The translations under genes were made by a program, and so were the position numbers. Shown here one piece after another: positions 1 through 11,064 of a stretch of DNA of 64,000 nucleotides. Where the stretch lies: positions 140,207,982 through 140,271,981 of the forward strand of contig NC_050097.1 in NCBI RefSeq assembly GCF_902167145.1. Direction: 5' to 3'. The notes under the pieces were generated by a model that was not told the origin of the DNA, did not search any database, and saw nothing but the letters and a program-made list of their open reading frames with translations. Each line of letters opens with the position of its first letter. Position 1 is the stretch's first letter. The DNA is from Zea mays (Eukaryota > Streptophyta > Magnoliopsida > Poales > Poaceae).

Positions 1-60
1 TTGTCGTCGCCCCTGTCACTGTCACTGGAAATAGGACATTTTGCAATAAAGTGACCGGGC

Positions 61-1206
61 TTACCACACTTGTAGCAAACCTTCTTGGAGCGGGGTTTGT
101 AATCCTTCCCCCCTCCTTTGCTTGAGGATTTGGCGGAAGCTCTTGATGATGAGCGCCATTTCCTTGTTGTCGAGCTTGGAGGCATCGATGGGGAGCCTAC
201 TTGATGTAGACTCTTCTTTCTTCTCCTCCGTCGCTTTGAATGCGATGGGTTGCACCTCGAGTGTGGAGGAGCCACCTTGCTCGACGATTTGCTTGGAGCC
301 TTTGATCATCAACTCAAAGCTCACAAATTTTCCTATCACTTCCTCGGGAGACATTAACTTATATCTAGGATCACCACGAATTAATTGAACTTGAGTGGGA
401 TTACGAAAAACAAGTGATCTAAGAATAACCTTGACCATTTCATGGTCATCCCACTTGGTGCTCCCGAGGTTGCGCACTTGGTTAACCAAGGTCTTGATCC
501 GGTTGTACATGGCTTGTGGCTCCTCTCCTTGGTTGAGGATGAATCGACCGAGCTCCCCCTCGATCATCTCTCGTTTGGTGATCTTGGTCACCTCGTCCCC
601 TTCGTGCGCCGTTTTGAGGACGTCCCAAATTTCTTTGGCCGTCTTCAACCCTTGCACCTTGTTATACTCCTCTCGACACAAGGAGGCGAGGAGTATAGTT
701 GTGGCTTGGGAGTTAAAGTGCCAAATTTGGTCGGCCTCGTCCGAATCGTAGTCCTTGTCCCCTACCTTCGGTACCTGCGCTCCATACTCAACAATATCCC
801 ATATACTTTTGTGGAGTGAGGTTAGGTGATGCCTCATTTTATCACTCCACATACAATAATCCTCACCATCAAAAAATGGTGGTTTGCCTAGGGGAACGGA
901 AAGTAATGGAGTGCGTTTGGAAATTCGAGGATAGCGGAGGGGCATCTTACTATACTTATTTTGCTCATGGCGCTTAGAAGTGATGGACGCCGATTTGGAG
1001 CCGGAGGTGGAGGGTGACGAAGAGTCGGTCTCGTAGTAGACCACTTTCTTCATCTTCTTCTTCTTGTCACCTCTCCGTTGTGACTTGATGGAGGAAGAGG
1101 ATTCCTCCTTGTGCTTGTGGTCGGACTCCCTCGAATGGGTTCTCCCCGAGCTTGCGGACTTGTCACCGCCGGTCATGATCTCCCTCTTGTCGTGATCTCC
1201 CGACAT
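61..1206 (-). pseudogene. Sirevirus gag, frameshifted before the zinc knuckle
   Basis: Copia gag, the capsid precursor of the Opie-like element. The N-terminus is Lys/Ser-rich, followed by a UBN2-type capsid domain (around residues 100-310; motifs EIWDVLKTAHEG and GELGRF). The start is the ATG at 1206; a GTG codon lies directly before it. The frame ends at 61 with an abnormal tail. A CX2CX4HX4C zinc knuckle (CYKCGKPGHFIAKC) is plainly encoded at about 45-90 but in another frame. The switch falls at a run of six C (plus strand 108-113), where five would restore frame. This looks like a one-base slippage insertion, so gag is probably dead. Confidence 0.85.
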
Positions 1207-1240
1207 CACTTCGAGTGGTTAGACTCTAATGAAGCACCAG

Positions 1241-1252
1241 GCTTTGATACCA
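1241..1252 (-). promoter_or_regulatory. Primer binding site, tRNA-iMet type
   Basis: Reads TGGTATCAAAGC on the minus strand, one mismatch from the usual copia PBS TGGTATCAGAGC, immediately downstream of the LTR. It fixes the 5' LTR and the element's orientation. Confidence 0.8.
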
Positions 1253-1254
1253 AT

Positions 1255-2444
1255 TGAAAGTCGCCTAGAGGGGGGTGAATAGGCGGAAACGGAAATTTAC
1301 AAACTTTAAGCACAACTACAAGCCAGGGTTAGCGTTAGAAATAAAGCCGAGTCCGAAAGAGAGGGTGAAAAACAAATCAAGGCAAATGAAGCGGATGACA
1401 CGGTGATTTGTTTTACCGAGGTTCGGTTCTTGCAAACCTAGTCCTCGTTGAGGTGGTCACAAAGACCAGGTCTCTTTCAACCCTTTCCCTCTCTAAAACG
1501 GTCACCTAGACCGAGTGAGCTTTCTCCTTAATCAAACGGGTCACTTAGATCCCTCACAAGGACCACCACAACTTGGTGTCTCTTGCTTTGATTACAAGTG
1601 TCTTGAGAACAAGAAAGAGTAAGAAGAAAGCGATCCAAGCGACAAGAACTCAAATGAACACGAAAATCTCTCTCACAAGTCACTAAGTGTTTGGAGTGAT
1701 TTTGGACTTTGGAGAGGATTTGATCTCTTGTTTGTGTCTTGGAGTGAATGCACTAGCTCTTGTATTGAATGTGAAGTCTGAAAAACTTGGATGCTTGAAG
1801 TGGTGGTGGTTGGGGGGTATTTATGGCCCCAACCACCAAACCAACCGTTGGGGAGGCTGTTTGTCGATGGGCGCACCAGACAGTCCGGTGCGCCACCGGA
1901 CACTATCCGGTGCACCAGCCACGTCACCCAACTGTTAGGGTTTTGACGGTTTCGACCGTTGGAGCTCTGACAGCTTGGGGCATCGGACATGCACTATTCA
2001 CTATCCGGTGCGCCTTCAGGCACTGCTCTGACTCTACGCGAACTGTCCGCACACTGTTCACGGTGCAGGCGACCGTTGGAGTCGACCGTTGCGCTTCTTA
2101 GCCGTTGCTCCACTAGCACACCGGACAGTCCGGTGACACACCGGACAGTCCAGTGAATTATAGCAGAGCGGCTTTCCAGAAACTAGAAGGTGAAGAGTTC
2201 AGCCTGTACGGTCCCTGGGGCACCGGACACTGTCTGGTGGCACACCGGACAGTCCAGTGCGCCAAACTAGGGTTATCTTCGGTTTCTTTTGAACCCTAAC
2301 TTAGATCTTTTTATTGGTTTGTGTTGAACCTTTGGCACCTGTAGAATATATAATCTAGAGCAAACTAGTTAGTCCAATTGTTTGTGTTGGGCATTTCAAC
2401 CACCAAAATCATTTAGGAAAAGGTTTGACCCTATTTCCCTTTCA
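1255..2444 (-). repeat. 5' LTR of the Opie-like Sirevirus (1190 bp)
   Basis: The boundaries are TG at 1255 and CA at 2443-2444 on the plus strand, next to the primer binding site on the left. It contains several copies of the CACCGGACAGTCCGGTG-type palindrome (around 1873-1915, 2117-2155 and 2220-2260), characteristic of Sirevirus LTRs. A TATA-like CATAAATA lies at 1816-1823 on the minus strand. Confidence 0.85.
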
Positions 2445-2446
2445 CC

Positions 2447-3134
2447 ACCACAAGCCTTGGAGAAGCTTCTCCAGAAAATGGACAAGTACATCAGAGCCAA
2501 CAATGACTTTCGGCAAAGAAGGGAAGAAGCCTATAGATACTCAGAGATGACCAGGGGCTTCGAAGGAAGACTCAACCCAAGGCATGTCAGGACGATCCAT
2601 AATCCTAGCTCAAGCGACGACAAGGAAAATCATACCTAAGGGCAACAACACAACTCCCAAGCATCAGGGGCACAACAAAGTTCCTTCAGGACACCAGCTC
2701 TAAGAGGCAGAGGGGGCATAAGCTTCGGAGGAAGATATGGTAATCAGCCCAGGAGACTGTTCTGCCTGTTCTATGGCGAAGATAAGGGACACACGACAAG
2801 GACGTGCCAAGTCACGATCTAAAAGCAGAAGGAAATCGCTGAAGCCGAAGCACGGCAGAACCCGTCGAAGCAGGTCTTGCATACTGCTTCATGCTATTCT
2901 CCGTATATTCTGGAGTATGTGGGCAATCAACAGCCTACGACTTCTGTTACTTCGGCAAGTCACTCCCAAGCTTCCCGGGCTCAGTTGCCACCACCGCCAC
3001 CACTGGCGCCTACCTTGGTCCATAACCAACAGCCAGAAGGGCATCGTTAGGCTCCACAACAGCGTGACGCGCGTGAAGAATTCGAAGCTCGCACAGTCAA
3101 CAGCATTGTGCCTGAGTCAAGGCTTATTTACTAA
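2447..3134 (+). pseudogene. Tat-type gypsy gag, C-terminal remnant
   Basis: One frame can be followed from the Opie insertion point to a stop at 3132-3134, through three internal stops (the first at 2637-2639). It shows a basic linker, then a degenerate zinc knuckle (CLFYGEDKGHTTRTC, with Tyr where Cys or His is expected), a Pro-rich segment and an acidic end. The gene is clearly dead. The following sequence goes straight to the tandem array instead of a protease, so pol was lost here. Confidence 0.75.
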
Positions 3135-3283
3135 AGTCACATAGGAGCTCTATTACAAAATTTTCATACCTAATGTACTCTTTACCTTTCTGTCCTTACG
3201 TTGCTCCCCTTCGAAGACAATATAAGAAGGTTTAACCTTCGACCTGTTGTAAAAAATTTGTGGTTACACCATCGAGTGTAACA

Positions 3284-3615
3284 GGAAAGGTGATGAAGGT
3301 CCAAAGTCGTTCCTAAGGGAATGCAGAGCTGAAATACCACATAAGTAAAAGGTGAAGAAGCTCCAAAGTCGTTCCTAAGGGGATGTAGAGCTTAAATGCC
3401 ACCTAAGTAAAAGGTGAAGAAGCTCCAAAGTCGTTCCTAAAGGGATGCAGAGCTTAAATACCACCTAAGTAAATGGTGAAGAAGCTCCAAAGTCATTCCT
3501 AAGGGGATGTAGAGCTTAGCTCCAAAGTTGTTCCTAAGGGAATGCAGAGCTGAAATACCACCTAAGTAAAAGGTGAAGAGACTCCAAAGTCGTTCCTAAG
3601 AGGATGCAGAGTCTG
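3284..3615 (+). repeat. Tandem array, about 62-bp unit, six copies
   Basis: Six copies of a unit containing CTCCAAAGTCGTTCCTAAGG followed by a G/A-rich GATGCAGAGCTT segment, mostly 61-63 bp apart with one short spacing of about 36 bp. A three-copy array with the same core occurs at 51017-51204 in the young Tat element, also between the sense genes and the converging antisense gene. Confidence 0.9.
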
Positions 3616-4093
3616 GGTGTGTATTCGTGTGAGTTTTTATCTTCGGCATAAACACCATTTTGCATCATACCATCATATCATATCGCATAGCATCACTTCA
3701 TACATCATTTTGCATCAGAAAAAAGCCGTGAAGAAGGAAAATTGCTCCTTCAAAAATACCTGTTGGATCATGAAAGGATGTGCTCTAGCGCAAGATATGC
3801 CTTCGGCAGATATATTTTTACACATGAGGGGAATCTTCGTCAGCAGTATTACTACACAGCAATTGTGGCAAAATACTCAGAATTGAATCAATAGAAGGGG
3901 AATCTTTTTCTTCGTGAAGCATGAAAAGAAGGGAAGGTGTTTTTTCGCCAGCGGCTCAAAAACGATATGTACAGAAGTTTCATGCATCACAAAGAAATAT
4001 ATTACAACAATACACACACAAATTGTTTACAAGTGTTTCTTGCAAAACTAGGGATCATGATCAATGACATTCAACTAGCAAAAATACAAACTC
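3616..4093 (+). other. Non-coding spacer between tandem array and antisense gene
   Basis: AT-rich sequence with no credible ORF. A segment near 3900-3960 (AAGGGAAGGTGTTTTTTCGCC) recurs at about 51505 in the young element, so this is element-internal spacer. Confidence 0.6.
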
Positions 4094-4478
4094 TTAGTTT
4101 TTATTCAGGACCTTCTCAGCAGCTTCGTTTAACAACTCTTTGACAGCTTCATCAACAGCTTCATTGGCAATTCTAATAGTCTCGAGCGCTTCCTTCAGGG
4201 ACGTATCAGCCTTTGGGTCATATGGCTGTGGAGGGGGAGATAGTTCAGCTACACCAAAGTATGTTTGTTAGTTCCAAAGCCAAAACAGATTACAAAGCTA
4301 AAACACAAAAGATGTACCTATAACCCTAGCCCGCTCGGCAGCTTCTTCAGCTCTTTTTGCCTCTTCTGAAGCATCATGTGATTCTTTTTTGTTCCTTTTG
4401 ATGGCTTCATCAGCGACTTCTTGTCCGCCCTTCAGCCATATCTCAGAGTAAAATTTCCCACCTAGGGTAGTAGCTTCG
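4094..4478 (-). pseudogene. 3' end of the outer element's antisense PF04195-type gene
   Basis: C-terminal part of the gene whose 5' part lies at 23189-25824, beyond the Tekay-like insertion. The minus-strand frame ends with a TAA at 4094-4096 after an Ala/Glu-rich helical tail. A spliceable intron, GTACAT...TGTAG, occupies 4249-4317 (69 bp). It corresponds to the second intron (51753-51825) of the homologous gene in the young element. Confidence 0.6.
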
Positions 4479-6487
4479 TGAAACGCCCCAATCCTCTGGG
4501 ACTCAAATGTGATACAATTACTAGTCCCAGGAGGCTAGTAAACACATTTATACATCAGATGATTATAGATCTGCTTAAACGAGACAAACCTATAAAGGTG
4601 GCAAACAACTTTAAGAGTTGGTCCACAACTCGGGACATATCATCAGAGTGGGGCTGAAGCAGCCCGATATACGCAGCGAAGCAAATTAGCGGTCCAACAG
4701 CCACAAGCAAGGTTGGGAACAGTCGTAACTCTTACCCGATCTCCTTTTCTGAAAAACAAAAAATAAGCAAGGGTGAGTACAAACGTACTCAGCAGCCCAC
4801 CTTCACCCGCGGAATGGGGAAATCAGATATAATGCATGGAATATGTGGAGCTCAGGATATTTTGCAGAAACAACAATATTTTATGCAAGGTTGTTTTGTA
4901 AAACATTTTGCATTTTTCAAAGCGCATCCTCTCCCAAAGGAGCAGGAAGTTTTTTTAATATAGAACAAAATCCCCTGGACTAAACCATCCAGGTCTCTCA
5001 GCAGTTTCCCACTGGTTTTCATTTTCAAAAACAGCTACAGGACTTCCCGTCCACCATAGCTCACGGCTCAACCGCCGGACCTTTTAAAAACCACTTTTCT
5101 CAAACACACCTCTTTTTTTGAAAACAAAACACTAATTGTCATACCACACCAGACTCGTCCATTCCTGTGGACACAGACTATTCGAATAGGTTTTCAAACT
5201 CTGCGCAGAGGTGTACACTTTACCCACTAGTCCGGCTCTGCGATCTCATAGCTAGTGAGACCCGAATCCGAATCTCTTTCTTTCCCCGCACGTCCTAACC
5301 TTAACGGTTATACCAAAAGGAGTCAGGCCACCGCCATGTCCAAACCGGACAAAACATTCCCCCTCCTTATCCTCCCGGTGCTCCCCAGCCTTCATAACCC
5401 TGGGGTTGGACCGTACGAGTTCAGATTGAGTGACTGCCCACACAGTCTCGAGTGGTTGTACTTATCATGAGTACAGGTAGTGAAGGACGACAAACCGGTC
5501 CTTATATGAGGGTACAATCCTTCTGCTCATGCCTAAACCAGCTGAGCCATCACCTTAGGCCCTCCCCTAAACCAGGGAGTCCCTGATCATCCCTACTCAA
5601 AGGTGATAAGGGTGAAAACCCTTCATCATACACATTTTGAAAAGCATTTTCTTTTGAAAACTCACACCTTTTCTCAAATCATTTGGAACAAATATATCAA
5701 GGATTGATTGCGGCAAGCGGCTGGGTGGCCATAATAACTTGTCTCAAAATCATATCATGCATAAAATAACAGGCTGAGGGTTGTGGTTGAAAAATCATAG
5801 GTAATTTATGCATCAAAGGGATCCAGTGAGCTTGCCGTGCTTATTCGGCAAAGGGGGAAGGGAAGCTCGCGGAACTGGCTTCTAGCTCCACAGCCTGGCA
5901 TAGACTTACAGATCTGGCCTCCACGAGACGACACGAACGCTTCGATAACTATGCAACATGAACAAGCAAACATACAAACCAGCAAGTATACCAACAAATA
6001 TTTAGTATAGTGGTCAGAATAGTGATATATGGATAGGTAGAGTCTTGAGTAGAATCTGTGTCATGTGGTATTGTGATATTACTGGTGGTGGAGCGGAGGT
6101 GCTTACCAGGAGGGTGGACTGGAGGCGAAGTGACACTATGCGTGTAGCCGATAGAGCAGAGTAACTGAGTGGGTGGGGTGTTTTCCTTGGCTGAGGGTGT
6201 TGAGTGTGTGTGGAGAGGGAGAGGATAGCTGGGTGTATTTATAGCTGGGTGTATGTGGTGTAGCACAGTGAAGTTCACTGTTGGTGAGAATAGTGACGAA
6301 TGAATCGTCTGACTTAGTATGAACAGGAGAGTTATAGGCAGAATATGGGACAAGAGTATTTTGGGAGTTTTCTGGAACATGAACCATGCTTAAGGGATGA
6401 CATGGATGGATAGAGAATAATTTGATAAGAATTTAGAAACAAGAATTATTGGAATCTGAGTTTGGGAGCCTGGTTCGAAGGAATCTC

Positions 6488-6545
6488 AAAGTTAAGCGTG
6501 CTCAACTTGGAGAAACCTGGGATGGGTGACCAGATGGGAAGTTCC
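6488..6545 (+). other. 5S-rRNA-like segment in the 3' LTR
   Basis: Carries AAAGTTAAGCGTGCT (6488-6502), a 17-nt spacer, GGATGGGTGACC (6520-6531) and GGGAAGT (6536-6542). From memory, plant 5S rRNA has AAGTTAAGCGTGCT, an 18-nt spacer, GGATGGGTGACC and then CCTGGGAAGT, i.e. the box A to box C internal control region. The match is on the plus strand, antisense to the element. Only this core is similar; the rest of a 5S gene is not recognisable. Confidence 0.75.
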
Positions 6546-6784
6546 CTACTGGAAGGAAAATCACAGTCACCAGAGTTCGTATGACTGGAATATGGGTCTG
6601 GCTGGTCTTAGGTGGACTGGACAGCATGACGGATGAGTAGTTGAAATTTGGGGTGATCGAATGATCGATGAATAGTAACGATAAATAGTAACGATGGTGA
6701 ATAGTGTCGATGAATAGTAACGATGATGAATAGTAACAGTAAACAGTAACAATGAATAGTAATGGTGTGATGGTGAATAGTTCG

Positions 6785-7345
6785 CATGAACGAACGATGA
6801 ACGATGAATAGGAACTATGAACGAACGGACGAACGATCGAATGACCGGACGAACGATCGGAATTTCAGCAGCATAACGGCAGGACAAAGATTATCTGGAA
6901 GAACGATGAATAGGGACTATGAACGAACGATGAACGATGAATAGGAACTATGAACGAACGATGAACGATCGAATGATCGAACGAACGAACGATCGGAATT
7001 TCGGCAGCATAATGGTAGGAAAAAGATTATTTGGATGAACGAACGATCGAACAATCGGACGAACGAACGATCGGAATTTCGGCAGCATAACGGTAGGACA
7101 AAGATTATCTGGAAGAACGATGAATAGGGACTATGAACGAATGATGAATATGAACTATGAACGAACGATGAACGATCGAACGAACGAACGATCGGAGTTT
7201 CGGCAGCATAACGGCAGGAAAAAGATTATTTGGACGAACGAACGGACGAACGATCGAACGATCGGGCGAACGAACCATGAACGATCGGACGAACGATCGA
7301 TCGAACGAACGAACAAACTTAGAACAGGGGGACGAACGATCGAAG
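6785..7345 (+). repeat. GAACGAACGATCG minisatellite in LTR
   Basis: Dense array of GAAC and ATCG blocks (GAACGAACGATGAACGATCG and variants). It is broken four times by a unit reading CGGAATTTCGGCAGCATAAC followed by GGTAGGAAAAAGATTA. The long open frames here (Arg/Asn/Glu/Thr repeats) come from the repeat and are not genes. Confidence 0.85.
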
Positions 7346-8034
7346 AACGACCGAACGATCCTTGTGCTAGTGTGTGCTTGTGTGGGAAGTGGAGTGGGTG
7401 TGTGTGGGGGGGAAGAGAGTTGCCATGAAATGGCTTGGGGTGGGATGAGAGGAGGCCCTTGCCCGTCTATTTATAGCCATGGTGGGGGGATTAGGGGGAG
7501 GGATGAGAGGATTAGTGGGAGGATGAGAGGATTAGTGGGAGATTAGCATGTATTTGTCTTGTATAAGTGAGATTAGCTTGTAGAGCTCACCATATGACAC
7601 TGGAGGTATACGTATACGTATGAGCATGAGGAAAGTTATGCAGAAAATATTTGTAGGGACTTGAAAAATGATTCTGAAGGTATTTCTCAGGAAGAAAATA
7701 CTTGGAGATATATCAGTGGAATATCTGGGCAGTATTTCTGGAAAGAACTTGAAGGGGATTACTCGAGAAATATCTAGGCGGTATTTCTGGAAGAATTTGA
7801 GGGGGATCACTTGGAGAAATATTTGGGCAGTATTTCTGAAAAGAAATTGAGGGTGATCACTGGGGAAATATTTGTAGGATATTTTGAGGAGGATTTTGGG
7901 GAGAATATAGACCACTATAATTTATTTGTTGATATCAACTTGCAAACAAACATTTTGAAACGAAATTTGAAATTCATTTTGAATTTAGAGGGAGTTTGAG
8001 AAAATTTCAGGATTTGAATTTTTGGGATGCTACA

Positions 8035-9825
8035 AATCTACCGCACTTAAAAGGAATCTCGTCCTCGAGATTCGGCTTAGAAGGGTTATGGGTATAGCTT
8101 TACTTCAGCTACATATCTTCACTTTGCAACTCTTCGAGAAGATGGAACTTCAACAAGATCTGGCCTTGAGGAGCATCTGGTTGCCGATTACAAACGCTGA
8201 TTCGAGCTACTCAAGAACATCTTCAGGCTTCTAGGTTTTGCTTGGCAGCTAGCTTATTGAAGAAGCATTGATGCCAACACGCAAACCTTTCTCTTACGAA
8301 CTTCCACATGGATTCCTTCCTTGATTAGTCTTCTGGTGCTTTATCAACAAAACTTGGGTGACCACTTCTCATCCAGAAACTTATATGCTTTGATGATCTG
8401 GTCCTCCACAAGCTTGCTACAGGCCTTCTTCTTTTTTCTCCATAGCAGGAACCTTACTGGAACACTACCCCACTTAAAAAGAACGAGGGTAGAACTCTTG
8501 AATCTTGGGGATTTGAACTCCTTGAAGTACCTCATAACAAGGGTGTTACGGGGCCTTCTTCTGCTATTGCTGCTTGAGCAGTCTGCGGAGAAATGACTGA
8601 CACAGGGTTGATTCTAGGACAACTTTCTTCTCATCTTCTCTTCACTATCTTCTTTTCACTGACCCTTTCTTTCTCTTTGCTCTTCCCACTGGAGGATTCT
8701 ATCAAAGAGTATTACCATCATACAGAGGAGGAAACCAAGGACTATGAACCATGTACAACAGTCTTCAACCCAAGAATCACCAATCATTGTGATCTTAGGG
8801 GCGAGGGAGTGGGAAAATGGAGTTGCTTGTGGTTTGGCAAAGGGGATTTTTATCTGGTGTGTGCTTTGCATGGGATGAAAACTAAGGGAGCTGGTGGGGG
8901 GATTTATAGGCGAGCGGTGGTGTTCGGTTGCAGAGTGGTGGTGATGGAGCAGGTGACACGAGGCAACGGATGCGACGGAGGGGAAAAGGGAGCCTGGTGT
9001 TGCCGGCGACAATGGTGGCGGTGGGTGCGCTACAAAGGGGAAGTGGGGTGGTGGTGGTGCGCATGGAGGCGGGCACGCGTGCGAGGGGCACGGGTGAGTG
9101 GTGGGGTCAATGACCCTGATGTTTGTGGTCTCTGGTTCCAAGAATCTTTGCCTCTCTGTATGGTAATAACTTCTTCTGTCCTATTTTTCTGTTTACTTTG
9201 ACTCAGGGGTAGTGCTTTGATTCTCACGGTCGGTCCTTTTGACTGAGCGACTGGATAGGTTCCTCTGTAGCTTATTCCATGCTTCAAGGGTAAGCTTCCC
9301 GGTATCTTCTTGGGTAAGGCACTTTTCTCTTGATATGGGTTAAGATGAGAATGGAAGCATAAGGTGAGGATTAGATCTAATTTGTGATTTATGTTTTTAG
9401 AGAAAACCTTTCTTAAAAAGAAAGAAAAATCAGCAATGATAAGCACAAACAAATCAAATATTTTGAATAGGGGAAGAATAGAGTTTTTCCAAAGCACGGA
9501 CTACTCAGATTCGGGGGCTAAGCATAACTACTATTGCTCGGCTCCTGAACTGAGAACTATGCTAAATACGACTTATAAGCACTAATGTTAAGGCATCACA
9601 TATGCACACGAAAGGGGAGAAAACATCAAGCAATTTTCATTTTGAAATGCCCTAGGGGGCCACACAAATAGAGTTTTTCAAAGCACGGGATTACACGATT
9701 ACCTCTCATACATGCAGAGCTCTAGCCAAAGTGAAGAAAAACTTCACTACCCAATGCATGCAGAGGACTGGGCATACTAACTTCAGACCAGGCAACTTCT
9801 CTTCTGGTAAGGCTTGCACACAACT
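8035..9825 (-). other. Internal region of the Tekay-like element without recognisable gene
   Basis: Next to the 3' LTR a short minus-strand stretch (8035-8075) reads like the end of a Tekay-type polyprotein (motif IPFKCGRF) and may include the polypurine tract. The rest has only frames low in complexity (Pro/His-rich) and no pol motifs. Confidence 0.5.
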
Positions 9826-10914
9826 TCAATCTGAGACATCTCCTGGATGGGTTAAGAGGGAGCTGATGTTGATGACTTCTTCTGGCGGCGACTGAGGTGG
9901 AAGCACGGGGTTGGACTCTTCCTCAAGCAGGACTGGCTCTTGTAGCTCCTTAGAGGGCGGCAGTGCTGGTGGGGTGCTTGCAGCTTCTTCTTTGATCTCA
10001 CGGGACGGTGCTGGAATCTTCTTCATGGTGAGGGGCTCAAACAACTCTGGCGGGGGATCTTGGGAGGACTCAGGGTGCTCTTGCTTATTCATAGCCTGAG
10101 GAAAGACTGGAATTCCTTCCAAGACTATGGCTTCTTCTGGTAGTTCCCAAGCCTTCTTCTCTTCTCTGATACAGACTGGGTGACCTTCAAGAATCTGGGG
10201 ATCTTCAGCTCTCCTGGGTTGAACTGGGTTGGATGAAGCAGGCTCTTGGATCCGCAGGGCTCTACGTTGGTTATGGGTTACCAAGTAGGCCTCCATCAAC
10301 TTCTGGACATGCTCATCCTTGGCTTGCTTCAGGGCTTCAACAGCAATGACTTCACGACTTTCCAAGGCAGCTACACGGGCTTGAGCTGTGGTGAGATCCA
10401 CATGGAGCTGACGGTTGCGCTTCTCTGCATCTTCTGCTCGAGCAATCATCTGACGGTGGTGCCGAGCCAAGAAATCATACTACGCATCCAGGGTGAGCAG
10501 GTATGCAATGAGGTGCACGACTGTGGGGTCATCCTTAAGTAGCTGCTTCCCTTACAATGCACGCATCCTGGCCATCCAAACTGGACGGTCTCTCTGAAAG
10601 GGCGGAAAGAATGTGAGCGGTGTGTCGGCCACTTCTTCTTAATAGATCTGACACAAGGCCCTCCATGCCTTGCGGGCGATGACTTGGCAGGTGTCTTTGA
10701 ATCTGTGCCTAGCAGCAGTGACACTCCATTCCACATGGTGCGGACTGGATCCAATGTATACAGTCACGACACACTTCTCTGTGCCATGCTCTACGAATTC
10801 ACGACCACCATACTCTGGCTGGCTCCTGATTCCGAGGCGAACTATGCATGCTCTCGGCAACTTGGGGAAACCATCTTCATTCTGGCAAAAGCTGGTTTGG
10901 CAGCGAACCTCCAT
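9826..10914 (-). pseudogene. Decayed ORF of unknown function in the Tekay-like element
   Basis: One minus-strand frame runs from an ATG at 10914 to a stop at 9826 (about 363 codons) with three internal stops. The N-terminal third has a compact, probably folded segment containing CIVRLG, VEHGTEKC and a DTCQV-ARKA-RALCQIY pattern. The middle (about residues 155-225) is a predicted coiled coil (ARAEDAEKRNRQLHVDL), and the C-terminal third is Pro/Glu-rich. It lies directly downstream of the PBS, where gag normally is, but shows no gag motif or zinc knuckle. I do not recognise the family. It could be a gag replacement or a captured host exon. Confidence 0.55.
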
Positions 10915-11050
10915 CTGACATCTGAGAGAAGGAAAGGGGGAAAGCATTTTTGAAATGAAGGGATGAGAGCAAGAATTTTTTTAAGAAAATAGTTTTGACT
11001 TAAAAACTTTTGGATCAGGCTAAGGGTTACGTCCTCCGGCCAACCTAACA

Positions 11051-11062
11051 GTTCTGATACCA
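11051..11062 (-). promoter_or_regulatory. Primer binding site of the Tekay-like element
   Basis: Minus strand reads TGGTATCAGAAC two bases from the LTR end at 11065, matching a tRNA-Met 3' end. It shows that the right LTR is the 5' LTR. Confidence 0.8.
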
Positions 11063-11064
11063 CC

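Larger units (their letters stand above)
1..2444 (-). mobile_element. Sirevirus (Ty1/copia) LTR retrotransposon, Opie-like, 5' part
   Basis: The right-hand 2.4 kb of a copia element read on the minus strand; pol and the other LTR lie beyond the left window edge. It consists of a 5' LTR (1255-2444), a tRNA-Met-type primer binding site and a gag gene. The LTR begins TGAAAGGGAA in element orientation, and its terminal sequence matches what I remember of maize Opie. It is inserted in the gag of an older gypsy element. Because the other end is missing, no target duplication can be checked. The family name is from memory; the superfamily is secure from gag plus LTR. Confidence 0.85.
4479..8034 (-). 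repeat. 3' LTR of the Tekay-like element (3556 bp)
   Basis: Starts TGAAACGCCC at 4479 and ends GCTACA at 8034. Besides unique sequence it holds a 5S-rRNA-like segment (6488-6545), a GAACGATCG-rich minisatellite (6785-7345) and a TATA-like TATAAATA (minus strand, near 7470). Confidence 0.88.

Noticed and set aside
3284..3615. Possible CRISPR-like array of direct repeats
   Set aside because: Units are contiguous tandem repeats without unique spacers, in a eukaryotic retroelement.
6488..6545. A genuine 5S rRNA gene
   Set aside because: Only the internal control core matches; the 5' and 3' thirds of 5S rRNA are missing and the segment repeats as part of the LTR.
8656..9141. 161-codon Pro/His-rich minus-strand ORF in the Tekay-like element
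   Set aside because: Low complexity, overlapped by equally long frames on the other strand, no family resemblance.
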